Shown in pieces: positions 1 through 5,453 of a stretch of 13,190 nucleotides of DNA; the stretch's first letter is position 1; each line of letters starts with the position of its first letter. Location: assembly GCA_905215775.1 (NCBI GenBank), contig CAJMRM010000062.1:1-13190 (forward strand), written 5' to 3'. The stretch comes from an uncultured bacterium (GTDB lineage Bacteria > Bacillota > Clostridia > Lachnospirales > Lachnospiraceae). Position numbers and translations under genes: made by a program. Under the pieces are notes generated by a model, which had not been told where the DNA came from, did not search any database, and was given only the letters and a program-made list of their open reading frames with translations.

Positions 1-55
1 AGGAAGCATGAGCTGCTGCATGGTTACCATCCATGGTTTTCATTTTTCTTGCCAT
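1..55 (-). CDS. nifJ: Pyruvate:ferredoxin (flavodoxin) oxidoreductase, N-terminal fragment
   Basis: Only the first 18 codons are inside the window; the gene runs off the left edge. The translation is MARKMKTMDGNHAAAHAS, which I recognise as the conserved N-terminus of the single-chain, homodimeric pyruvate:ferredoxin oxidoreductases of anaerobic Firmicutes. The full enzyme (about 1,170 residues) oxidatively decarboxylates pyruvate to acetyl-CoA and CO2 in the cytoplasm, passing electrons to ferredoxin through thiamine diphosphate and [4Fe-4S] clusters. None of those domains can be seen here. The ATG at 55 follows a GGAGG Shine-Dalgarno (66-70) with a 10-nt spacer. A promoter and a palindrome lie upstream. 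Identity rests on recall of a short conserved peptide, so the family is likely but the rest of the gene, including whether it is intact, is unknown. Confidence 0.8.
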   Translation of the reverse strand, partial: MARKMKTMDGNHAAAHAS

Positions 56-80
56 AGTTGATTTTCCTCCTATAAAATGT

Positions 81-103
81 ATAAATAAAAAATATTTATT
101 TAT
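81..103. repeat. AT-only inverted repeat between nifJ promoter and ribosome binding site
   Basis: Arms 81-89 (ATAAATAAA) and 95-103 (TTTATTTAT) are perfectly complementary around a 5-nt centre. In the nifJ transcript this could form a weak hairpin ending about 10 nt before the Shine-Dalgarno. As it contains only A and T, chance is a real alternative. Confidence 0.3.
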
Positions 104-112
104 GAGTATCGC

Positions 113-126
113 CTTATGGACATAAG
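113..126. promoter_or_regulatory. 14-bp palindrome in the nifJ leader, candidate operator
   Basis: CTTATG-GA-CATAAG is a perfect inverted repeat with 6-bp arms and a 2-bp centre. It lies about 8 to 21 nt downstream of the predicted transcription start, where a bound repressor would block initiation or clearance. It does not match the Rex core TGTTAA-N4-TTAACA. The binding protein is unknown. Confidence 0.35.
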
Positions 127-140
127 ACTACCTGTATCCT

Positions 141-168
141 ATTATAGCAATTTCCCAATAAAATGCAA
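141..168 (-). promoter_or_regulatory. Probable sigma-A promoter of nifJ
   Basis: On the minus strand a perfect -10 box TATAAT (141-146) is preceded, 16 nt away, by TTGCAT (163-168), a weak -35 (3 of 6). Transcription would begin near 134 and leave a leader of about 80 nt before the nifJ start. Confidence 0.6.
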
Positions 169-413
169 ATGCAAAAATGCCCGTTTTAGGTATTTTATTA
201 CGAACAATATCGCTTTGGCGCCTCTGTTTTCCGTCTTTCGGGAATGATTCCGTATCGTAGAATTTTGTTCCTATATTCTTAACCATTCCCTCTCTCCGGC
301 CATATGCGCCCTCCCCGGCTCCGGAATCTTTTTTGTCCTCAGTAAATTTCCTTTCTGCCCTGCGGCGATCCTCCCGGAGCGCTCTGCATCCTGGGACGCA
401 ATTTCCCCCGACG
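169..413. other. Intergenic region with no recognised feature
   Basis: This stretch lies between the VanW-gene terminator and the nifJ promoter. I see no convincing gene, RNA or repeat in it. The longest minus-strand reading frame of note (128-286) runs through the nifJ promoter and lacks a properly spaced ribosome binding site. Confidence 0.5.
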
Positions 414-414
414 C

Positions 415-459
415 AAAAAGCGGCGCCGCCAGACGGTTCTTTTCCGTCGGGCTGCGCCG
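415..459 (-). terminator. Intrinsic terminator of the VanW-family gene
   Basis: Two 16-nt arms (444-459 and 421-436) pair with only two mismatches around a 7-nt A-rich loop. On the minus strand they are followed by five T residues (415-419). The hairpin starts about 25 nt after the stop codon at 484-486, which is the standard arrangement for Rho-independent termination. Confidence 0.9.
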
Positions 460-483
460 TTTCTAGTTTCGGTCAAGCCTTTA

Positions 484-2379
484 TCAATCTTCTCTGGGGG
501 CGATGAAGCCCATATCTGAGGGGCCTCCGGTCTCGGCCGCATCCGAGGAGCCCGGAACGGATCCCGGGAAGTCCTCAAAGCCAGGGCCTTCCTGGCTGCT
601 TCCTCCGGGGCCCTCATTGCTGCCGGGGCCTCCGCTTCCTCCAGGACCATGATTTTCCGAAGAAGGCTCGATCACATCGCCGGGACCTGCGTTCTGGGCA
701 GGCGGCTCTGATGATCCCTGTACCGCCGTGGGGCCTGTCTGGCTTCCGGTTTCCTGGGGACCGGCCGAAGAAGACGTTCCCTCTCCTGCGGCTCCGCTTC
801 CGTCTGTGCTGGCTTCGGAAGAGCTCTCACCCTCCGGTGCGGCCACACTTCCCGAGGTATTCCGCTTGATGGTGGCAGGCTTTCCATTATATGTACTATT
901 ATGGAAGAATTCGTCACTGACCACCTGGCCGTTCTTTTTAGTGATCAGATTGGTCACCCAGCGGCTTCCAGGCGTAGCCGCCTTGGCCTCCACCTCCACA
1001 CCCGGCTCCAGGGTAGGATCCTCTTCATAGTTGGGCGCCGGGGGATCCAGTTCCTTCACCTTTTCCGATTTCATGGACAGGGTCACGCCCTCCTCCAGGA
1101 TCGGATTGCCGTAAATGGAGATGGTCAGCTTCCGGTCTGAAAAGCTGGTCTTGATGCCCACCGCCGTTTTGGAATTATTAACAAATTTCATATCCGGCCC
1201 GGAATGACCGTCGTAGCTTACCATGGCGTCCTCGCCGGGAGTCACATAGGAGGGCTCATAGCTGTGGGCGTGGCGCTCGGTGGTCTTCAGTCCGGAAAAT
1301 ACCACGGCATTGTACAGAGTGGACGAAACCTGGCACACGCCGCCGCCCGGCTCCTCCACCAGGACGCCGTTGACGTATGCGCCGGCCGGCCGGTAGCCCT
1401 TTTCCGTGGTCCGGTTTCCGGTGGTCAGGTTAAAGGAGAACTCCTCTCCCGGCTGGATGATCTTTCCGTTCAGGGCCGCCGCCGCCAGACGGACATTTTC
1501 ATTCCTGTCCTTATTGGCCGTGGTGGTGGTCGTATAGGTACCCAGCCGCTGGAATTTCTCTCTGGCCTGGGCTGCAGTGATCTCCGGCGCCGTTTCTGTC
1601 ACCTCCGCAGTGATCACCGCGTCGTACTCTCCGGCAGCGATCCGCGCCAGAATATCGTTTTTCAGCTTTTCTTCATTGACGGATCTTCCGTTTTCCCCTT
1701 CCGCAAAGGTAAACTTGCCGCTGGCTGCATCATAGGCGGAAATGGAACCATTTTTCGCCTTTACGTTCCATGCTCCGGCCAGGGCCGATGCCTGGGCTGC
1801 CGCCGCATCCTCAAGACCGTCTGTGGGGATCTTGTAGTCCGCAGATTTTCCCTTTTTAAAGGCTTCGTCAACGATGGCCTCCACATTTTCTTTCAAAAGG
1901 TTTTCCAGGACCTTCTCGTCCTCTCCGCAGGTCACCTTCATCTGCCAGTCCATGGATTCCAGGACCTTTTCCACCGCAGCCGTTTTCGTCATGCCATGGA
2001 CGGAAACCCCGTTGACCGTGATCTCTGCCTCCAGCTCGGTCTCCGGCTCCGACGAGGTCTCCGCCTCAGAAGTTTCCGTTCCGTCCGGCCGGGAGCAGCT
2101 CCGGATCCCCACAGCTACGCAAAGGACCGCAATGACGATCCCGATGAGGATAAGCAGGAGCTTTGCAGCATCCGGTCCCTGGCGGCGGCGTCTCCCCCGT
2201 CTTTTATTGGAAGACGTTCCGCGGCCGCTTCCCAGATTCCTGGCATTCTGGACCGCCAGGATACGGTCGGCATTGGCCTGCCTGGAGGAGCTCCGGCCCC
2301 GGTTCCCCGAGGAGCCTGCCCAGCTCTGGGAACCTTTCCCTGTTCCACGGGACGTTCTGTTTCTGTTCATATCGCTCAT
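484..2379 (-). CDS. VanW family membrane-anchored protein with peptidoglycan-binding-like and G5-like domains
   Basis: Predicted 631-aa single-pass membrane protein. Residues 1-71 are basic and rich in Gly, Ser and Arg (RRGRRRR at 60-66) and should be cytoplasmic. Residues 72-92 form one membrane helix, so the rest lies outside. About 120-260 resembles the peptidoglycan-binding module that precedes VanW domains. About 283-425 is the VanW domain, with the hallmark stretch PGEEFSFN (310-317) and PGGGVCQVSSTLYNA (344-358). About 433-505 looks like a G5 domain. Residues 508-631 are a low-complexity Gly/Ser/Pro/Glu tail with GPGG-type repeats and no sorting signal. The role of VanW domains is not settled; an envelope or peptidoglycan role is inference. 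The ATG at 2379 has AAGGTG upstream; a second ATG three codons later is possible. The gene has its own promoter and terminator. Confidence 0.88.
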   Translation of the reverse strand: MSDMNRNRTSRGTGKGSQSWAGSSGNRGRSSSRQANADRILAVQNARNLGSGRGTSSNKRRGRRRRQGPDAAKLLLILIGIVIAVLCVAVGIRSCSRPDGTETSEAETSSEPETELEAEITVNGVSVHGMTKTAAVEKVLESMDWQMKVTCGEDEKVLENLLKENVEAIVDEAFKKGKSADYKIPTDGLEDAAAAQASALAGAWNVKAKNGSISAYDAASGKFTFAEGENGRSVNEEKLKNDILARIAAGEYDAVITAEVTETAPEITAAQAREKFQRLGTYTTTTTANKDRNENVRLAAAALNGKIIQPGEEFSFNLTTGNRTTEKGYRPAGAYVNGVLVEEPGGGVCQVSSTLYNAVVFSGLKTTERHAHSYEPSYVTPGEDAMVSYDGHSGPDMKFVNNSKTAVGIKTSFSDRKLTISIYGNPILEEGVTLSMKSEKVKELDPPAPNYEEDPTLEPGVEVEAKAATPGSRWVTNLITKKNGQVVSDEFFHNSTYNGKPATIKRNTSGSVAAPEGESSSEASTDGSGAAGEGTSSSAGPQETGSQTGPTAVQGSSEPPAQNAGPGDVIEPSSENHGPGGSGGPGSNEGPGGSSQEGPGFEDFPGSVPGSSDAAETGGPSDMGFIAPRED

Positions 2380-2453
2380 TTCTTCACACCTTCAAAGGCC
2401 CCTGACGCTTTTGGGGCGTTGTTTTCTCTACATGTCAGAATCATGCGAGTACT

Positions 2454-2485
2454 AGTATAGCACAAATAGAGAAAAATGGAATAAC
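2454..2485 (-). promoter_or_regulatory. Probable promoter of the VanW-family gene (extended -10)
   Basis: On the minus strand TATACT (2454-2459) is preceded directly by TGC, giving an extended -10. The hexamer 17 nt further upstream, ATTCCA, is a poor -35, as is usual when an extended -10 is present. The leader would be about 70 nt. Confidence 0.5.
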
Positions 2486-2502
2486 AGAATTCTTAAATTT
2501 CT

Positions 2503-2531
2503 TTCACAGTTTCAATAATTTATGTTACACT
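2503..2531 (+). promoter_or_regulatory. Probable sigma-A promoter of the PHP-domain gene
   Basis: TTCACA (2503-2508, five of six to TTGACA), a 17-nt spacer, and TACACT (2526-2531) preceded by TG. Transcription would start near 2538. It is divergent from the VanW-gene promoter, with the two -35 boxes about 20 bp apart. It also excludes the upstream in-frame ATG at 2522 as the start codon. Confidence 0.65.
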
Positions 2532-2601
2532 ATTGTTACATTTCACAGGGACCGGCCTTCTGTATCCTGCCGCCGGAGCCCCGTTCCACTATTATTATGA
2601 A

Positions 2602-2608
2602 AGAAGGG
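2602..2608 (+). promoter_or_regulatory. Ribosome binding site that points to a TTG start
   Basis: AGAAGGG ends 6 nt before the TTG at 2615. The in-frame ATG at 2597 overlaps no such site; its nearest purine run (GGAG at about 2575) is 20 nt away. This supports TTG initiation for the PHP-domain protein. Confidence 0.6.
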
Positions 2609-2614
2609 AATTCA

Positions 2615-3466
2615 TTGAAGCTGATCGATCTGCACGTCCATTCCACCGCCTCAGACGGCTCCTATACCCCGGCAGAGGTGACCGCCCTGGCAGTGCGCGC
2701 CGGACTTACAGCCATTGCATTAACAGACCATGATACGGTCTCCGGAGTCGGAGAGGCTCTGGATGCGGCCGGGGATACTGCCCTGGAGGTGGTTCCCGGC
2801 GTGGAGCTCTCCTGTCTGTATAAAGAAAAGGAAATCCATATTCTGGGACTGTATATTGACTATACAGATAAAAATTTCCTGGATTTTCTGAATGCTGCGG
2901 AAATAAAAAGAAACAGCCGCAACCAGCTTATGCTGGAGGCCTTCCAGAAAGACGGCTTTCACATTGCCTGGGACGACCTGCTCATGGGGAATCCGGAAAC
3001 CGTCGTCACCCGTGCGCATTTTGCCCGGGCTCTGGTAAAAAAAGGGTGCGTCGCCTCCGTGGATCAGGCCTTTAAAAAATATCTGAATCCGGATTGTCCC
3101 TATTATAGAAAAAGAGAGATCATCACGCCCGGAGAAGCCGTCCAGGCCATCCGGGACGCCGGGGGCTTTCCCGTCCTGGCGCACCCCTGTCTTTACAAGC
3201 TGGGATGGATGCAGACCGGGGAGCTGATCCGGACTCTGAAGGAGCTGGGCCTGGGCGGACTGGAATGCTGGCATTCCTCCAATTACGCAGAAGAAAGCAG
3301 CAAGCTGTGCCGGCTTGCAGACCAGTATGGCCTCCTTCCCACCGGAGGATCCGACTTCCACGGCGCAGCCAAGCCTGATATCCAGCTTGGAAAGGGCCGG
3401 GGAAGCCTGCGGGTCCCGGCAGAATATCTGGATGCGCTGAAGCTGGCCATGTTCCTTGGACGATAA
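2615..3466 (+). CDS. PHP-domain metal-dependent phosphoesterase/exonuclease (TrpH/RNase AM type)
   Basis: 283 aa from a TTG start, giving MKLIDLHVHSTASDGSYTPA, the usual N-terminus of this family; the ATG at 2597 would add six residues. Metal ligands expected of a PHP active site are visible in order: H7 and H9 (DLHVHS), D38-H39-D40 (TDHD), E64 (GVEL), H75 (IHILG), H135 (RAHFA), H190 (LAHP), and D247 with H249 (GSDFHG). The complete set implies an active trinuclear metal enzyme. Characterised relatives remove nucleotides from RNA 5' ends or dephosphorylate nucleoside 3',5'-bisphosphates; which applies here is inference. Length fits the family. It is a monocistronic cytoplasmic protein that converges on the precorrin-2 dehydrogenase gene, with stop codons 10 bp apart. 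Confidence 0.88.
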   Translation: MKLIDLHVHSTASDGSYTPAEVTALAVRAGLTAIALTDHDTVSGVGEALDAAGDTALEVVPGVELSCLYKEKEIHILGLYIDYTDKNFLDFLNAAEIKRNSRNQLMLEAFQKDGFHIAWDDLLMGNPETVVTRAHFARALVKKGCVASVDQAFKKYLNPDCPYYRKREIITPGEAVQAIRDAGGFPVLAHPCLYKLGWMQTGELIRTLKELGLGGLECWHSSNYAEESSKLCRLADQYGLLPTGGSDFHGAAKPDIQLGKGRGSLRVPAEYLDALKLAMFLGR

Positions 3467-3486
3467 AAGCCCGGCTTAAGCCGGGC
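3465..3486 (-). terminator. Terminator of the peptidase/precorrin-2 dehydrogenase operon, shared with the PHP gene
   Basis: A perfect stem GCCCGGC/GCCGGGC (3469-3475 and 3480-3486) with loop TTAA is followed on the minus strand by TTTT. The loop TTAA contains the TAA stop codon of the minus-strand gene. On the plus strand the hairpin follows the PHP stop by 2 bp but has a C run after it, so it should work poorly in that direction. Confidence 0.75.
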
Positions 3487-3988
3487 CCCCCGTGTCCATC
3501 TTCTCCATGACCGAGTCAACGGCCTCCCGGACAGCCGCCGAAAGAGCGGCAGCCAGCCGGTGGTCTCCGCCTCCGGAGGTAACTCCGGCCACAGCCTCCC
3601 CATGCCTGGCGATTCCAGGAAAATAAAAGCTGCAGTTTTCCTTTTCCGCGGCGTCATTGACCGGGATCCCTAGACTGCGGCAGTCCCGGACCACGGTTTT
3701 GTTGACCTCAGCCCCGGCGGCGGCCAGGACAAAAAAGGGGCGCGTCATCGGAGAATGGCCGCCGGTTCCCAGCGGATCCGTTTCCTCATACGTTCCCCGG
3801 AGCCATTGCACCGCCTCCGGCGCTTCCTCCGCCATTTTCTTTATTTCTTCTGCCACCTCCGGAGCAACTGCAAGGATCCGGCAGCCGAACCCCTTCAGGA
3901 CCCGGATCCGGCGGGCAGCGATGGGGCCGCCGCCCACCACCAGGATCTCCCGGCCCGAAAGCTCCACAAACATAGGAAAATAAGCCAT
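3476..3988 (-). CDS. Precorrin-2 dehydrogenase / sirohydrochlorin ferrochelatase-like protein (CysG N-terminal / Met8 family)
   Basis: 170 aa. The N-terminus reads MAYFPMFVELSGREILVVGG, with a Rossmann NAD-binding motif GGGPIAARR at 19-27 and the family-typical region VNDAAEKENCSFYFPG at 110-125. Members oxidise precorrin-2 to sirohydrochlorin with NAD; some also insert iron to give siroheme. The protein is at the short end (relatives are about 150-220 aa), lacking a long C-terminal dimerisation region. A loop at 72-83 (PLGTGGHSPMTR) looks inserted. Where Met8 and CysG have their catalytic Asp (NVVD), this protein appears to read NDAA, with D112 two positions earlier; I judged this by eye only. 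The start at 3988 has AAGGAG 8 nt upstream, inside the end of the peptidase gene, whose stop is 3 nt before this ATG, so the two are translationally linked. No other tetrapyrrole gene is nearby. Confidence 0.82.
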   Translation of the reverse strand: MAYFPMFVELSGREILVVGGGPIAARRIRVLKGFGCRILAVAPEVAEEIKKMAEEAPEAVQWLRGTYEETDPLGTGGHSPMTRPFFVLAAAGAEVNKTVVRDCRSLGIPVNDAAEKENCSFYFPGIARHGEAVAGVTSGGGDHRLAAALSAAVREAVDSVMEKMDTGGPA

Positions 3989-3991
3989 GGA

Positions 3992-5041
3992 TCAAAGCTC
4001 CTTCAGATACAGGTCTGTCAGGCTGTACCGGATATTCCCTTTATATCCCGTCACTGTATGGGCCGCCGCCAGGGAATTGAGCACAGCCTCCTCTGTGGCC
4101 TCCGCGGCCGCTTCGAACACGTCGTCCAGCATGGCCTCGTTCATCACCGTCACCGGGACCACCGCCCGCGCCTCTTCTTTCTTATATATATTCCCTGTGG
4201 AAAAGCCCAGCATAATATCTCCGCTGCCATGGCCCATGAAGGAGCCGCACCGGGAAAGGCCGACTCCGGCTCTCCGGATGATCCGCTTCAGCTGACGGTC
4301 GGAAACCGGAAGATCCGTCCCCACCACCATCATAATGGAGCCCTCGTCCTTTCTGGCCTCCTCGATCCTCTCAGAAAGCAGATCCCCCAGCTTTTTCCCA
4401 TCCAGGACAAAATGCTTCGTCTTTCCAAAGTTGGACTGGACCAGCACACCGACGGTATACGTCCTTCCATCCAGCTCCACCAGGCGGGAGGCGCTGCCGA
4501 TGCCGCCCTTCATGCCAAAGCAGGTGGTTCCCTTTCCGGCTCCCACGTCGCCCTCCTCAAAGTCCCTGCACGCACGGTCAATGGCGGCGCGTACCTCCGG
4601 GATCCCGATGACCCGCTCTGTGATCTTATTGAGACTGGCATCGTTGCACTCTCCTACCACCGGATTCATGGAGGTCAGCTCCACGCCGTCTCTTTCGCAC
4701 TGCTCCACCATATAATCCACCAGCGCATCATGGACTCTGCCCACATTCAGGGTGTTGGTCAGGGCAATGGGCGATTCCAGCGTGCCAAGCTCCTCGATCT
4801 GAGGGATCCCGGCTGTTTTTCCAAAGCCGTTATGGACAAAGGCCGCCGCCGTCAGCTTCGAGGCAAAGACATTTTCCTCGCAGGGAAGGATCACCGTTAC
4901 CCCGGTTTTGTGATCCTCCGTGTCCACAGTATAGTGGCCCACCCGTACTCCCGGCACATCCGTCAGCTTGTTCAAGGGCCCTGCCGGGTGCGTTCCGATC
5001 GTGATTCCATAGTCGCGGATTCTTTTTTTCATTTTTCCCAT
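3992..5041 (-). CDS. P1 family peptidase (DmpA / L-aminopeptidase D-Ala-esterase type), self-processing Ntn hydrolase
   Basis: 349 aa, normal length for the family. Landmarks are LTDVPGVRVGHYT (26-38), the Asn-rich motif ALTNTLNVGRVHDA (93-106), the glycine-rich GAGKGTTCFGMKGGIGSASR (167-186) and GSIMMVVGTDLPVSDRQLKR (234-253). In DmpA the precursor cleaves itself before a Ser that becomes the N-terminal nucleophile; the matching site here is Gly234-Ser235, so an alpha chain of 234 and a beta chain of 115 residues are expected. Substrates in the family include N-terminal D- or L-amino acids and beta-amino acid peptides; the one here is unknown. No signal peptide is seen. The start is ambiguous: ATG at 5041 sits only 3 nt after GGAG, ATG at 5032 is 12 nt away. 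It is the first gene of an operon with the precorrin-2 dehydrogenase gene. Confidence 0.9.
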   Translation of the reverse strand: MGKMKKRIRDYGITIGTHPAGPLNKLTDVPGVRVGHYTVDTEDHKTGVTVILPCEENVFASKLTAAAFVHNGFGKTAGIPQIEELGTLESPIALTNTLNVGRVHDALVDYMVEQCERDGVELTSMNPVVGECNDASLNKITERVIGIPEVRAAIDRACRDFEEGDVGAGKGTTCFGMKGGIGSASRLVELDGRTYTVGVLVQSNFGKTKHFVLDGKKLGDLLSERIEEARKDEGSIMMVVGTDLPVSDRQLKRIIRRAGVGLSRCGSFMGHGSGDIMLGFSTGNIYKKEEARAVVPVTVMNEAMLDDVFEAAAEATEEAVLNSLAAAHTVTGYKGNIRYSLTDLYLKEL

Positions 5042-5077
5042 ATTCTCCTTTTCCCCGTTTATTGATCCGGCATATTT

Positions 5078-5105
5078 TTCATAAATTTTCTTCTAATATT
5101 GTTAA
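5078..5105 (-). promoter_or_regulatory. Possible promoter of the peptidase operon
   Basis: On the minus strand TTAACA (5100-5105, five of six to TTGACA) is followed after 16 nt by TATGAA (5078-5083, four of six). The region is AT-rich, which raises the chance of fortuitous matches. Confidence 0.4.
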
Positions 5106-5125
5106 AATTTTATCTATTTCATCCA

Positions 5126-5154
5126 TTGCCATATGGTCTGCACTCTGATATAAT
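5126..5154 (+). promoter_or_regulatory. Strong sigma-A promoter of the HPr-like gene
   Basis: TTGCCA (5126-5131), a 17-nt spacer and a perfect TATAAT (5149-5154). Transcription should start at about 5161, the first base of the adjacent palindrome. Confidence 0.75.
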
Positions 5155-5160
5155 AAAGTA

Positions 5161-5176
5161 TGTTAAATAATTAACA
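5161..5176. promoter_or_regulatory. Rex-like operator palindrome
   Basis: TGTTAA-ATAA-TTAACA is a perfect 16-bp inverted repeat. It equals the inner 16 bp of the clostridial consensus for the NADH/NAD-sensing repressor Rex (TTGTTAA-N4-TTAACAA), lacking only the outermost T and A. It begins at the predicted transcription start, a classic repressor position. Assignment to Rex is inference from motif similarity. Confidence 0.5.
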
Positions 5177-5210
5177 CTAACTTGTAAACTTCCCCAAGGA
5201 GGCATGACTT

Positions 5211-5453
5211 ATGAAATTAAAATTGAAAAATATCTCCAACCTGGACACATTTTTCCACGTGATCAACCAGTGCGACGGCGCCGTTGAATTAAGCCTTCCC
5301 GAAGGAGGTTCCGTAAATCTGAAATCCCGGCTGAGCCAGTATTTTTCCATGGCTACGGTTTTTTCCAACGGAAGCATCCGGGAGCTTGACATCACCACGC
5401 ATACACTCTCCGATTCGGAGCGCCTGATCAATTACATGGTCCAGGGCTCATAA
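5211..5453 (+). CDS. HPr-like small protein lacking the active-site histidine
   Basis: 80 aa, cytoplasmic, start supported by AAGGAGG 8 nt upstream. Residues 22-60 line up by eye with HPr, the phosphocarrier of the sugar phosphotransferase system: SVNLKSRLSQYFSM (34-47) corresponds to the HPr segment VNLKSIMGVMSLG, so Ser39 takes the place of the regulatory Ser46. The N-terminal part, where HPr carries the GIHARPA phosphorylation loop with His15, reads LKNISNLDTFFHVINQC and has no such motif. The protein therefore cannot act as an ordinary phosphocarrier. It may be a regulatory relative, as Crh is in Bacillus, or a protein that only shares the fold. The gene has its own strong promoter and a Rex-like operator. 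Its last 26 bp overlap the end of the convergent alaX gene. It is a real gene on signals; the function is inference. Confidence 0.72.
   Translation: MKLKLKNISNLDTFFHVINQCDGAVELSLPEGGSVNLKSRLSQYFSMATVFSNGSIRELDITTHTLSDSERLINYMVQGS

Noticed and set aside
113..126. Rex site at nifJ
   Set aside because: CTTATG-GA-CATAAG has a 2-bp centre and different arms from the Rex consensus.
128..286. 52-codon minus-strand frame upstream of nifJ
   Set aside because: Purine run is only 1 nt from the ATG, the frame crosses the nifJ promoter, and the peptide has no recognisable feature.
1204..2460. 418-aa open frame on the plus strand
   Set aside because: It lies entirely antisense to the VanW-family gene, has no ribosome binding site and reads as composition-driven shadow sequence.
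3755..5065. 436-aa open frame on the plus strand
   Set aside because: It is antisense to the precorrin-2 dehydrogenase and P1 peptidase genes, whose motifs are clear on the other strand.
5079..5132. 17-aa minus-strand peptide (MAMDEIDKILTILEENL) upstream of the P1 peptidase gene
   Set aside because: No Shine-Dalgarno sequence and it overlaps both candidate promoters in AT-rich DNA; probably chance.
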